From NCBI GenBank assembly GCA_963847345.1, contig CAWJZU010000042.1, forward strand, positions 124,001 to 188,000: a stretch of 64,000 nt of DNA, given 5' to 3'. The notes beneath the pieces were generated by a model that was given only the letters and a program-made list of their open reading frames with translations, searched no databases and was not told where the DNA came from. This stretch comes from DATARH01 sp963847345 (lineage in GTDB: Bacteria; Pseudomonadota; Alphaproteobacteria; ATCC43930; CGMCC-115725). Positions within the stretch are counted from its first letter, which is position 1; each line of letters begins with the position of its first letter. The position numbers and the translations under genes are program-made. Below are positions 8,620 to 17,928 of the stretch, piece after piece.

Positions 8620-11540
8620 ATGGACCTGCTCGAGCGGTATTCTCGACACGGCGCTCGGCGGCCTGCCGGCGGTGGCGAAAACGTTGCTGCCGGAGCATGT
8701 CAGGCGGCGCGTGGCGGCGCGGTTCGATGAATCTGCATCCGTTCAAGACGGTGTCGGTCAATCACGATCTGGTGCGGGCGCTGCGCCTGGCGTGGGTCGA
8801 GGCGGCCTGTCATGTGCTCGACGCAGCGCAGCCGCAAGCCGCGCGGGACCCGGAGGTTGCGCGTTTCGCGGAGCTGGCGCGGACGGAATTGCACGGGGTG
8901 CGATCCGCCGCCTTCGATCGCGGCGCGCATCCGGGCGACACGGCGATCGACGGCCATTTGCACGCCGTGGTGCAAGGCGTGCCGGAATTCGTCGCCGCCG
9001 AGCCGGACAAGCGAGCACGAACGCATGCTGACGCGCAGCTTCACCGCAACGCTGGCCGTCGTGACGGGTTGGCCCGAGCGGGAGGTTCCGACGATCTTCG
9101 GACAGATTGCCGAGGGCGGGCTGCCGATCCGGGGCGGCGGTCCGTCGCGTCCGTTCGGGGATGTCGTCTTCGCCGAATTCGCCGAGCTTATCAAGGACCC
9201 GAAGAAATACCCGCAGGCCGGCGCAGCCTTTCATATCGCGATGGACAAGCTGGCCCGCGACCTCGCCGAGGCGACGCTGGAGGCGGTGCAGCGGTCTGGA
9301 CGGCAGGCTCGACGCGGTGATCGCGCAACTCGATGCGCTCGCGGTGCTGCGCGACGGGATCACGCGGTATCTCGAACTGCTCCCCGAAATCGCGGTCGGC
9401 GTCGCGCGGATCGACATGCGCACCGAGCGCATGGAGGCTGAGCAGCAGGACCAGGGCGTAATATTGCGCGAGCTTCTGGCGATAGCGCAGGCGGGTGGCG
9501 CATTCCAGCGCGCGGCCGAGCAGGGCATTTCCGAGGCGGCGGTGCGGGCGATCGTCGAGCGGCTCGGCGGCGAGGGGGTCGGGCAGGACGACCTGATCCC
9601 GTGGTTGGACAACTGGATCGAGGCGGCGCAACGCGAGCTTCGCCGCGGCAGCAACGAGGACGAGGCGTTCGAGAGAGCGCGGCGCGAGGCGGCGCGGCTG
9701 TTCAACTCAGGCCGGATTGCGGATGCGTCTTCGGCCTTGATGGGGGAGTTCGAACGCGAGGAACGGCAGGAAGAGGAGCGGCAGCAGGAGCGGACGCGCC
9801 GTCGGCTGCGGCTGCTGGAGGAAGCGATCCGGTTCGACGAACTGGCGCTGAACGGCGAGGCCGCCGCCGAAAAATTGCGGGTAATGGCGGAGGTCGAGGG
9901 GGCTTCCGATGCGGATGCGGTCGGCGCCTTTCTGTTCGAGAAGGCCGGCGAATTCTATGAGCGGGGCGATCAGAAAGGTGAAAACGCGGCGCTGCTCGTG
10001 GCGGTGGCGGCCTATCGCGCGGCGCTGACGGAGTGGACGCGCGAGCGCGTGCCGCTCGATTGGGCGATGACGCAGAACAATCTCGGCAACGCGCTGTTGA
10101 GGCTCGGCGAGCGCGAGAGCGGCACGGCGCGGCTGGAGGAGGCGGTCGCGGCCTATCGCGCGGCGCTGGACGGAGAGGACGCGCGAGCGCGTGCCGCTCG
10201 ATTGGGCGACGACGCAGAACAATCTCGGCAACGCGCTGTGGAGCGCTCGGCGAGCGCGAGAGCGGCACGGCGCGGCTGGAGGAGGCGGTCGCCGCCTATC
10301 GCGCGGCGCTGGAGGAGTGGACGCGCGAGCGCGTGCCGCTCCAGTGGGCGATGACGCAGAACAATCTCGGCAACGCGCTCTGGACGCTCGGCGAGCGGGA
10401 GAGCGGCACGGCGCGGCTGGAGGAGGCGGTCGCGGCCTATCGCGCGGCGCTGGAGGAACGACGCGCGAGCGCGTGCCGCTCGACTGGGCGACGACGCAGA
10501 ACAATCTCGGCACCGCGCTTGACGAGGCTCGGCGAGCGCGAGAGCGGCACGGCGCGGCTGGAGGAGGCGGTGGCGGCCTATCGCGCGGCGCTGAAGGAAC
10601 GGACGCGCGAGCGCGTGCCGCTCGACTGGGCGACGACGCAGAACAATCTCGGCAACGCGCTGTGGAGGCTCGGCGAGCGCGAGAGCGGCACGGCGCGGCT
10701 GGAGGAGGCGGTCGCGGCCTATCGCGCGGCGCTGGAGGAGACGGACGCGCGAGCGCGTGCCGCTCCAATGGGCGATGACGCAGAACAATCTCGGCATCGC
10801 GCTCTGGAGGCTCGGCGAGCGGGAGAGCGGCACGGCGCGGCTGGAGGAGGCGGTCGCCGCCTATCGCGCGGCGCTGAAGGAGAGGACGCGCGAGCGCGTG
10901 CCGCTCGAGTGGGCGACGACGCAGAACAATCTCGGCAACGCGCTGCGGAGGCTCGGGCGAGCGCGAGAGCGGCACGGCGCGGCTGGAGGAGGCGGTCGCC
11001 GCCTATCGCGCGGCGCTGGAGGAACGGACGCGCGAGCGCGTGCCGCTCGAATGGGCGATGACGCAGAACAATCTCGGCAACGCGCTGTAGGAGCCTCGGG
11101 CGAGCGCGAGAGCGGCACGGCGCGGCTCGAGGAGGCGGTCGCCGCCTATCGCGCGGCGCTGACGGAATGGACGCGCGAGCGCGTGCCGCTCGAGTGGGCG
11201 ATGACGCAGAACAATCTCGGCAACGCGCTGAGGAGCGCTCGGCGAGCGGGAGAGCGGCACGGCGCGGCTGGAGGAGGCGGTGGCGGCCTATCGCGCGGCG
11301 CTGGAGGAGCGGACGCGCGAGCGCGCGCCGTTCGATTGGGCGCAGACGCGGGAAAATCTGGCGATCGTGTTGCGGGTTCTCGCGACGCGCGCGGCCGGCG
11401 AGGCGCGGGTTGCGTATCTGAAAGAGGCGGTGGCGGCGGTGGAGGGTGCCCTCGCGGTGTACCGCGAGGGCCAGGCGGCGTATGACATCGAGACGGCGGA
11501 ACGGCTGCGCGCCGGCATCCTGGCCGAGCAGAAATCGTAG
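8620..11540 (+). pseudogene. Large tetratricopeptide-repeat protein, broken by about a dozen indels
   Basis: One gene can be rebuilt by stepping between frames: ATG 8620 (MDLLE), then ALGGLPAVAKTLLPEHV, LHPFKTVSVNHDLVRALR, RMLTRSFTATLAVVTGW and LDGRLDAVIAQLDALAVL. It then runs open from about 9290 to 10165 with a charged helical linker (9640-9830) and enters the repeats. The repeats carry AVAAYRAAL...TQNNLGNAL...GERESGTARLEE and end in a degenerate unit and ENLAIVLRVLA, with a TAG at 11538-11540. The N-terminal 450 residues match no catalytic family I know; TPR arrays bind partner proteins. Nearly all breaks are one extra base, clustered at two points of the repeat. Either the assembly failed in the repeats or the gene is decayed; I favour the former. 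Confidence 0.72.
10001..11427 (+). repeat. Ten tandem 141-bp repeats encoding 47-residue TPR-type units
   Basis: Unit starts (GCGGTSGC...GCCTATCGC) lie at 10001, 10142, 10285, 10426, 10567, 10708, 10850, 10992, 11135 and 11277. Spacing is 141, 143, 141, 141, 141, 142, 142, 143 and 142; the excess over 141 matches extra single bases within units. Units are nearly identical in DNA, so copy number may vary or be misassembled. A diverged eleventh unit begins near 11428. Confidence 0.9.
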
Positions 11541-11616
11541 GGCGGGTGGAGTGAAGCGTAACCCGCCGCGGTAACGATCGGAGAATGGCGGGTTGCGCTG
11601 CGCTCCACCCGCCCTA
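11538..11616. repeat. REP-like inverted repeat at the end of the TPR gene
   Basis: A 30-nt arm (11538-11567) and its complement (11587-11616) match at 27 of 30 positions around a 19-nt loop. The arms begin TAGGGCGGGTGGAG and end CTCCACCCGCCCTA. The left arm includes the TAG stop of the TPR gene. This resembles the dispersed palindromes found in many proteobacteria; it could end or protect the transcript. Confidence 0.75.
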
Positions 11617-11636
11617 CCGGGACATAACAATGAACA

Positions 11637-11795
11637 CTAATCCGCTCCGTATTCTTTTGGTGCGAAGAAGCCGGATTTCGCGCCGAATTTCGATCTGCGA
11701 GATCGCAGACGCCGGATCGTAAAAGCCGCGCCGGTGAAGTTCATCAAGATCCAAAGAGCGGCAATCCCGAGAGTGATCGAATCATGTTTTGTCAT
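11637..11795 (-). CDS. Possible small membrane protein (52 aa)
   Basis: Reading from ATG 11795 gives MTKHDSITLGIAALWILMN followed by a basic tail. Residues about 6-25 could form one membrane helix. I do not recognise the sequence. The composition is less GC-rich than neighbouring genes and no clear ribosome binding site is seen, so it may not be real. It lies between the REP-like element and the CopC-like gene. Confidence 0.3.
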   Translation of the reverse strand: MTKHDSITLGIAALWILMNFTGAAFTIRRLRSRRSKFGAKSGFFAPKEYGAD

Positions 11796-11920
11796 CGGCG
11801 TTCTCGCAACGCAATAACCGCCGCGACGATCCAGGCGATGCCGCATGGAAAGCCTAGACTAGTTTTATTTTATAAATATTAAAAATTTAAACTCAGTTCC
11901 TGCAATTAACCTCACCGTAG

Positions 11921-12287
11921 TTACCGGGCGACTGTAAAGGAGATGAACCCCTGCGAGAAATCGCCATCAGGAACCGATTTCGCGCGCCAATGGAGCTGGT
12001 ATCGGCCCGGCGGCAGGGCCGACGCTGAGGCAGCGAGAACATCAGGCTCGCTCTCCCCAACGGGTACGAGCGCCTCGACGATTTTTCCATCCTCGGTAAC
12101 GTCCATCTGGGAAGCGCTGTGATCGACCCAGCCATCGAAGCGGACAATGTATTGTGCGTTACGGCCATCCAAGATCGCCTCGGCTGCGGGAAAGGAGTTT
12201 GCGCACATGCAGCGGGCGCGCCTCTGCCAGTCCGCACGTCGCGGCCATCACAACGAGGGCCTGAGCGCTGAGATGAAAGCGAGACAT
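11921..12287 (-). CDS. CopC-like copper-resistance domain protein (one frame break)
   Basis: From ATG 12287 a signal peptide can be read (MSRFHLSAQALVVMAATCGL, cleavage near AEA). After one extra base near 12205 the frame continues as FPAAEAILDGRNAQYIVRFD and ends in LPPGRYQLHWRAKS then GFISFTVAR, the C-terminal beta strands of CopC/YobA-type domains. CopC proteins bind copper in the periplasm. The His/Met copper ligands normally near the mature N-terminus cannot be assigned because of the break (HVRK lies there). About 120 residues, the usual family length. No copD or copper pump gene is adjacent. Compositionally AT-richer DNA flanks the 3' end (11860-11900). Confidence 0.6.
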
Positions 12288-12432
12288 GATGGCTCTCAAT
12301 CTTACGATGAGCACAACATTATCCGGGGATTCCACTCTAATATGTAGTGCACCCTGATTGCGCCGTGGCCGGACTTGATCTCGGCCACCCAGTCTTCTCG
12401 GCAGGGTGTTCGGTCACCTTGAAGACGTGGAC

Positions 12433-12455
12433 GCCCACGGATCAAGTCCGTGGGC
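12433..12455. terminator. Perfect short hairpin downstream of the acyl-CoA dehydrogenase gene
   Basis: GCCCACGG (12433-12440) and CCGTGGGC (12448-12455) pair over a 7-nt loop. It lies 37 bp past the stop of the minus-strand dehydrogenase gene. No T-run follows, so it may be part of a dispersed repeat (a related GGGCCCACGGGTCAAGCCCGG lies beside it) rather than a true terminator. Confidence 0.4.
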
Positions 12456-12491
12456 TGAGGGCCCACGGGTCAAGCCCGGCCGAGGGATGCT

Positions 12492-13659
12492 CTAAAACGC
12501 GCCCAACCCCAAAATCCCGTCCACCGGGTCGAGGCCGGCGAGGACGCGGCGGCCGATCAGGTCTTTCAGGGTTTCGGTGGTGCCGCCGCCGAGGGTGCCG
12601 TAGCGGGCGCCGCGGTAGAAGCGGGAGACCGGGAATTCCTCGGTGAAGCCGTAGCCGCCATGCACCTGGATCGCCTCCGAGGTGACGCGCAGCGCCATCT
12701 CGTTGACCGTGATCTTGGCGGCGGCGGCGAGCAGCGGGTCGGGGAACGGGTCGGCGCTGGCGCAGGCGCGGTAGAGGATCGAGCGGCTGGCCTCGATGTC
12801 GCGGTACATCTCCGCCAGCTTCCAGCGCATGCCCTGGAAATCGGCGACGGCGCGGCCGAACACGCTGGCGCTCCCTGGCGTATTTGACCGCTTCCTCGAA
12901 GGCGCCCTCGGCGAGACCCAGCGAGATGCTCGGGTTGAGGCAACGCTGCGTGTTGAAGGCGTTGAGCAGTTTGCGGAAGCCGTCTTCGAGCACGAGGTTT
13001 TCCGGCGGCAGTTCGACATCCTCGAAGCGGATCTCGTGCAGGTTTTCGCCGCCCATCGTGTGATAGGTGCCGGTCACCGAGAAGCCGGGCGCGCCGCGCT
13101 CGACGAGGACGCAGCCGATGCCCTCGCGGCCGGGTTTTTTGTCGACGCGGGTGAAGACGACGAACATCGCCGCCTCGGGGGCGCGGCTGATCAGGGTTTT
13201 GACGCCGTTGAGGCGGAGCTTGTTGCCGACCCGGTCGGTGTTGGTCTTGTAGTTGGCGACATCGGTGCCGGCGTCGGGCTCGGTCATGCAGATCGCCAGG
13301 ATCGCCTCGCCGCTGCACACCTGCGGGCAGGATGCGGCGCTTGATCGGCTCGGGCGCGTAATGCGAGATGATGCGGGTCTGCACGCCGACTTCGCCCAAG
13401 CACCGCCATCGCGGTCACGTAGCAGGATCTTGGCGATCTCCTCGAGCACCAGCGCGGTGTCGAACACCGGCAGCCCGAGACCGCCATATTCCTCCGGCAC
13501 CGCCATGCCGAGCACGCCCAACTCGGCGAGCTGCTTCATGTTGTCCCACGGAAACGTGCCGTCCATCCAGCGCGGCGCGCGCTCGCGGAACTCGGTCTGC
13601 GCGAGGTCGCGGACGGTCTGGACGAATTGGCGCTGCTCGTCGGTCAGGGTCGGGAACAA
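12492..13659 (-). CDS. Acyl-CoA dehydrogenase (three frame breaks)
   Basis: FAD-dependent alpha,beta-dehydrogenation of an acyl-CoA thioester. Segments in order: MFPTLTDEQRQFVQTVRDLA (TTG start at 13659 with GGAG upstream), EEYGGLGLPVFDTALV, GVQTRIISHYAPEPIKRRIL, AILAICMTEPDAGTDVANY (FAD-binding signature), FQGMRWKLAEMYRDIEASR and the C-terminal QVHGGYGFTEEFPVSRFYR. The last block is the typical acyl-CoA dehydrogenase end with the Arg of the tetramer interface. Breaks: about 13400 (one base missing), about 13325 and about 12870 (one extra base each). Rebuilt length is near 389 residues, normal for the family. Substrate chain type cannot be told. Confidence 0.82.
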
Positions 13660-13697
13660 ATTCTGTCTCCTCGCGGGTGCCGGCCGCGATTATGCGG

Positions 13698-14557
13698 TCA
13701 CGGGCGGCGGACGACAAATCCGGCGACGGCGAGGCCGCGGGGGCGCATGAAGGCGGCGAGGGGTTCGCGGCGCACGGTCATGCTGGCGCCGTCGGCGTGG
13801 ATGACCGAGCCGGCGCCCTCGTAGATCAGAACGTGGCCCGGCATGTAGAGCAGGTCGTTGCGGCGGAGGTCGGTTGCGGCGGCGGCCGGGATCACGGCGC
13901 CGATCGTGTCGCGCTGCATGTCGGTGTCGCGCAGGACGGTCACGCCGATGTCGCGGAAGGCGTTCTGCACCAGGCCGGAGCAGTCGATGCCGACAAAGCT
14001 CCTGCCGCCCCACAGATAGGGACAGCCGAGATACAGCGCGGCGGCGGTGGCGATGTCCGGCGAGCGCGGCGGCTCTTGTGCCAGGCAGGCGAGCGGCAGG
14101 TACAGGCCGGTATCAAGGCAGGCGTATTCGGTGCCGCGGGTGACGAGGCCGCTCTCGGCGACCGTGACGGCGGCGTGGCGCGGCAGGAAATCGCGCGGCG
14201 GCGAGCGCAGGTCCGGGGCCGGGTAGGCGTAGGAACCGGGGGTCGCGACATGGTGGGTCGGTGGCGGCGCCGGGGCTGTCGAGACGTGGGCGGCTTCGAG
14301 ATAGCCGACGTATCGGTCGAATTGGGACTGGCACCAGAGGAAGCCGTCCGTCTCGTCGAAGACGAGCAGGGGCTCGCCGTAGTGGCAGAAAGTGTCGAGT
14401 GTCGGCTGTCGGTTGAGGGGGCGCGGCGCAGCGGGGCGCGGCCGACGACGACCCGGGCCACTCTGCCGGCGACATAGCGGGGCGCCGTGATTTGGCCGCG
14501 CAGGCGCGCGTCGGCGAGGTCGGGGCGGTAGGCGTGGAGGCGGGGGTCGAGCGTCAC
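13698..14557 (-). CDS. NlpC/P60-family cell-wall peptidase with SH3-like N-terminus (one frame break)
   Basis: Cleaves peptidoglycan stem peptides (gamma-D-Glu to diamino acid bonds in characterised relatives). The start is GTG 14557 (VTLDPRLHAYRPDLADARL), overlapping the TGA of the upstream thioesterase gene. After a break in a run of five C near 14430 (one base missing) come SH3-like segments (YGEPLLVFDETDGFLWCQS). The catalytic domain has GRSFVGIDCSGLVQNAF with the nucleophile Cys and PGHVLIYEGAGSVIHADG with the His. Rebuilt length is about 286 residues, as in alphaproteobacterial relatives of YkfC. No signal peptide is seen, suggesting a role on imported muropeptides. Confidence 0.85.
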
Positions 14558-14964
14558 ACGGTTGCCGAGGGCTCGCGTTCCTTTGGGATGACGAGCTGGG
14601 TTTGGGTGACGAGCGCGGCGCGCTTGCCGTCGGGGGTGTAGATCGTGGTCTGCACGACGATCGTGCGGCGGCCGACATGCAACGGCACCGCTTCGGCGCG
14701 GAGGCGGCCGGGCGGCGAGGCGCGGAAGAAGTTGGTTTTCAATTCGATCGTCGTCGTGCCTGCGCCGGGCGGCAGGTTGAGTGCGGCGGCCTGGCCGCCG
14801 AGCTCGTCGGCGAATGCCATATAGGCGCCGCCATGGACGATCCCGACCGCATTGACGTGGCGGTGGTCGGCGTCGAGCTCGCCGACCACCTTGTCGTTGT
14901 CGGCGACGACGACGCGGATGCCGAAATGCAGCGCCATGCCGGCGCGCGGCCAAGCCTCGGCCAT
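14554..14964 (-). CDS. PaaI-type hotdog thioesterase
   Basis: 136 residues with the single hotdog fold. VNAVGIVHGGAYMAFADELGG is close to the PaaI/YdiI signature, in which HGG lies on the central helix and an acidic residue (here Asp or Glu of ADELGG) acts as general base. Probably hydrolyses aryl- or acyl-CoA thioesters; the substrate is unknown. Start at ATG 14964 (MAEAWPRAGMALHFG). Its stop overlaps the GTG of the NlpC/P60 gene and its start lies 9 bp from the SGNH gene stop, so the three minus-strand genes form a tight operon. Confidence 0.88.
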   Translation of the reverse strand: MAEAWPRAGMALHFGIRVVVADNDKVVGELDADHRHVNAVGIVHGGAYMAFADELGGQAAALNLPPGAGTTTIELKTNFFRASPPGRLRAEAVPLHVGRRTIVVQTTIYTPDGKRAALVTQTQLVIPKEREPSATV

Positions 14965-14973
14965 GTCCCGCCC

Positions 14974-15786
14974 CTATCGTTCGATCCGCACCGCCACGGA
15001 CGTGGCGTCGATCGCCGCGCCGCTGGGCGGAGTATCCGCCTTCGTGGGCGGGGCCGCCAGCTGGCCGACGAGTTTCTCCGCGATCAGTTCGTAGCCGGCG
15101 GCGGTGAAATGAATGCCATCGACGCCGCGCAGGCGCTGCGTGACGCCGGCGCGGTCCTTGCCGTAGGCGGTGTAGTTGCCGCCTTCGTCGGCGACGACGG
15201 TCCACAGCGGCACGAACTGGAACCCGTGTCTGGCGACCGCGTCGGCATAAAGCTCGTTGATGTAGCTCATGTCCTCGGTGTACCGCTCGCTGCGCGCGAT
15301 CGGGTTGCCGAGCCACAGGACGCGCAGCCCGGCGCTGGCGAGACGGTCGAGGATCCGGTCGATTCGCGCGGTGTACTCGGCCCGCCACGGCTCGCCGCGG
15401 AAGCGCAGCGTCGCGCGGCCCTGGCGCATGTCGATGCGGTCGTTGGCGCCGAACATCACGATCGCGATATCGGCCTTCTCGCGCTCGGTGAAGGTCTCGA
15501 TCGGCGCCAGCCACTCGTTTTCCTCGTGCACCAGGGAGGCGCCGGCGTGGGTGCGGTTGAGCACGCGGAAACGCGGATCCTCGGCCAGCACGCGCTGCAA
15601 ACCGCGGGCGAGGCCGGCCGCCTGGCTATCGCCGAACACGACGATCGTCGGCGGATTTGGTGCGTCCTGGGTCTGGGGCTGCGCCTCGGCCTGGGCGTGC
15701 GGCGAAGAAATTCCGAAGAAGACGACAAGCAACCCGGCGCACATGGTGCCGCATGCGCCGGCAAAAACCCGAACCCACCGATGCAC
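14974..15786 (-). CDS. SGNH/GDSL hydrolase, DUF459-like, with N-terminal membrane anchor
   Basis: Residues about 8-28 form a signal anchor. Esterase blocks: block I IVVFGDSQAAG (nucleophile S54), block III GANDR (N115), block V GVDGIHFTAAG (D223, H226). The Gly of block II is not obvious. Such proteins pair with MBOAT acyltransferases to move acetyl groups to exported polysaccharides, and a MBOAT gene lies divergently at 16043. I chose GTG 15786, preceded by GGGGGA; an in-frame ATG at 15915 adds 43 residues without signal character. About 270 residues. Confidence 0.82.
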   Translation of the reverse strand: MHRWVRVFAGACGTMCAGLLVVFFGISSPHAQAEAQPQTQDAPNPPTIVVFGDSQAAGLARGLQRVLAEDPRFRVLNRTHAGASLVHEENEWLAPIETFTEREKADIAIVMFGANDRIDMRQGRATLRFRGEPWRAEYTARIDRILDRLASAGLRVLWLGNPIARSERYTEDMSYINELYADAVARHGFQFVPLWTVVADEGGNYTAYGKDRAGVTQRLRGVDGIHFTAAGYELIAEKLVGQLAAPPTKADTPPSGAAIDATSVAVRIER

Positions 15787-16042
15787 GGCGTCATTCCCCC
15801 GCGACAACACCCCCGGAACGTAAATCGGATATTCGCTTTTCGTCCCGGTACTTGCAACCGATTCGGCGAGGCCGGCGCGCGGTTCTTCCATCGGGCCTTC
15901 GACGGCGCCGCACAACTCTTGACGGCTTGTCGCGGCGGCCGATGACGGCTAGAAGCGGCTTCGGGGAAGCGGGGTCGCGAGGGGGAAGATGGGCGCTCGA
16001 TCGACGGGACAGACCAGAGGCGGCGCGCGCGGCTGAGCGCCA

Positions 16043-17455
16043 ATGCTGTTTCCGACCTCCGCGTTCCTGATCTTTTTCCTCGTCGTCGCGGCGGCGATGA
16101 CGGCGCTCGACACAAGGTTCACGGCAAAAAAAGCCGTACTCGTCGGCGCCAGCTATTTCTTTTATGCCCAATGGGACTGGCGATTTTGCTTTCTGCTGGC
16201 GTTCAGCACAACGGTCAGCTACGCCGCCGGGCTGTTGATCGACCGGACCCGTGAGGATCATTTCAGGCGAATCGTTTTGGGCGTCGCGGTGGCGGTGCAT
16301 CTGTCGCTGCTCGGCGTCTTCAAGTATTTCGATTTTTTTGTGCTCAGCGCCAACGAGCTGGCGCGCTCGGTCGGTTTCACGCACGAACTGCCGTTTCTCG
16401 AAATCCTGCTGCCGGTCGGGATCAGCTTTTTCACGTTCCACGGCATCTCGTACGTCATGGACGTGTATCGCGGCGATGTCGGGGTGTGCCGCGAGCCGCT
16501 CGACATGGCGCTGTACATGTCGTTTTTCCCGCAGCTCGTCGCCGGGCCGATCGTGCGCGCGGCCTATTTCCTGCCGCAGCTGGCGCGTCCGTCATCCGAG
16601 CCGATCCCGATCGCGCCGGCGCTGCTGTTGATCCTGCTCGGCCTGTTCAAGAAGGTTGTCATCGCGAATTATCTGGCGACCGGGCTGGTCGATCCGGTCT
16701 TCGCTTCGCCGTCCGACTATGGCGGGCCGGACCTGCTGCTCGGCGTCTATGGCTACGCCGTGCAGATTTATTGCGATTTCAGCGGCTATACCGACATCGC
16801 GATCGGGCTGGCGGCATTGCTCGGCTTCCGCTTCCCGCCCAATTTCAACCAACCCTATCGGGCCGAGCGTCTGAGCGAATTCTGGCACCGCTGGAACATC
16901 TCGCTGTCCAGCTGGCTGCGCGACTATCTCTACATACCGCTCGGCGGCAACCGGCACGGAAAGGTGAAAACCTACCGCAACCTGATGCTGACGATGCTGC
17001 TCGGCGGCATCTGGCACGGCGCGGCCTGGAAATTCGTGATGTGGGGCGCGCTGCATGGCGGCGGCCTGGCGGTCGAGCGGATGCTCGATCCGTGGATCGG
17101 GGGGCGGCCGGCGAGCCCGCTGGCGCGATTCGTCTCGGTGCTGGTCGTGTTCAATTTCGTGTGCCTGGCCTGGATCTTCTTCCGGGCCGAGGATTTCACG
17201 ATGGCCTGGCTCTATATCGCCGGGCTCGGCACCGGCTGGGACAGCGGTTTAACGCAGGCCGGGCCGCTGATGGTGGCGCTGATCGCGCTGGGGCTCGTCG
17301 GCCAGTTTCTGCCGGAACCTGTGTTCGAGCGCACCGCCGAGGCGTTCGGCCGGATGCCGGTCTGGGGTCTCGGCGCGACGGCCGGGATCGTCGTCGCTGC
17401 GATCAACGCGCTCGGCCCGGAAGGGGTTGCGCCGTTCATCTATTTTCGGTTTTGA
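16043..17455 (+). CDS. MBOAT-family O-acyltransferase (AlgI-like)
   Basis: A 470-residue polytopic inner-membrane protein of the AlgI/DltB class, which passes an acyl (usually acetyl) group across the membrane for O-acylation of a polysaccharide. PVGISFFTFHGISYVMDVYRG, FFPQLVAGPI and CDFSGYTDIAIG are family blocks. The two key histidines are H282 (EFWHRWNISLS) and H325 (GGIWHGAAW). At least nine hydrophobic segments. Start at ATG 16043. Followed after one base by a small membrane protein, and divergent from the SGNH gene 256 bp away; together they look like an exopolysaccharide acetylation module without the glycosyltransferases. Confidence 0.93.
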   Translation: MLFPTSAFLIFFLVVAAAMTALDTRFTAKKAVLVGASYFFYAQWDWRFCFLLAFSTTVSYAAGLLIDRTREDHFRRIVLGVAVAVHLSLLGVFKYFDFFVLSANELARSVGFTHELPFLEILLPVGISFFTFHGISYVMDVYRGDVGVCREPLDMALYMSFFPQLVAGPIVRAAYFLPQLARPSSEPIPIAPALLLILLGLFKKVVIANYLATGLVDPVFASPSDYGGPDLLLGVYGYAVQIYCDFSGYTDIAIGLAALLGFRFPPNFNQPYRAERLSEFWHRWNISLSSWLRDYLYIPLGGNRHGKVKTYRNLMLTMLLGGIWHGAAWKFVMWGALHGGGLAVERMLDPWIGGRPASPLARFVSVLVVFNFVCLAWIFFRAEDFTMAWLYIAGLGTGWDSGLTQAGPLMVALIALGLVGQFLPEPVFERTAEAFGRMPVWGLGATAGIVVAAINALGPEGVAPFIYFRF

Positions 17456-17456
17456 C

Positions 17457-17801
17457 ATGGTCGTGCTTGCAAAGGAGCGGCCGCGGACCAAGGCGGCGCC
17501 GGCTCGGCCGCCGAGCAGCGGCGACGCGATCCCGCTGTCGCTGCGCCAATCCGGCGGGACGCCGCGTCAGGTGCTCGCGATGACCGTGATCGGGACGCTA
17601 TTGCTGGCGGTGTTCGCCGCGCCCGATCTGTCGTCGTGGCTCGACCGGATGGGCGGCGGGCCGATCCTCGAACCATTGCAGAACGCGGCGGCGGAGTGGA
17701 ACGCAGCGGTGGCGCGGCTCGGTCTCACGGAGCCGCACGAAGCGATCCGCGCGGCGATGGGGCGGGCGTTGGAGTGGCGCTGGGACGAGGCGCCGCCCTG
17801 A
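17457..17801 (+). CDS. Small single-pass membrane protein next to MBOAT gene
   Basis: 114 residues, not recognised. The first 38 are polar and rich in Pro, Arg and Lys; residues about 40-62 (VLAMTVIGTLLLAVFAAP) form one membrane helix; the rest is amphipathic with many Trp, Ala and Glu. The ATG at 17457 comes one base after the MBOAT TGA, so translation is coupled. The position suggests an accessory subunit of the acyltransferase, perhaps linking it to the SGNH enzyme; this is inference. Confidence 0.65.
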   Translation: MVVLAKERPRTKAAPARPPSSGDAIPLSLRQSGGTPRQVLAMTVIGTLLLAVFAAPDLSSWLDRMGGGPILEPLQNAAAEWNAAVARLGLTEPHEAIRAAMGRALEWRWDEAPP

Positions 17802-17928
17802 TATATTTTGAGGGATGGGCTGAACGGACATGAAGCCATCCTCCGGACGCCGGACTGCTGTAGTGGAGCAGGTATCGTTGTGATGCATGGAGTTCAATCG
17901 GCAGCGTTTCTGTTGGGGGGAGACAGCG

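Noticed and set aside
10001..11427. CRISPR-like regular repeat pattern
   Set aside because: The period is 141 bp and the whole unit is coding and conserved, with no short repeat-spacer structure or cas genes.
8620..11540. Programmed ribosomal frameshifting in the TPR gene
   Set aside because: More than ten shifts without slippery heptamers, and similar +1 breaks in many unrelated genes, make a technical cause far simpler.
13940..15514. Long minus-strand frame spanning three genes
   Set aside because: Only its segment from 14557 to about 14430 is real (N-terminus of the NlpC/P60 protein); the rest is a shadow of the thioesterase and SGNH genes.
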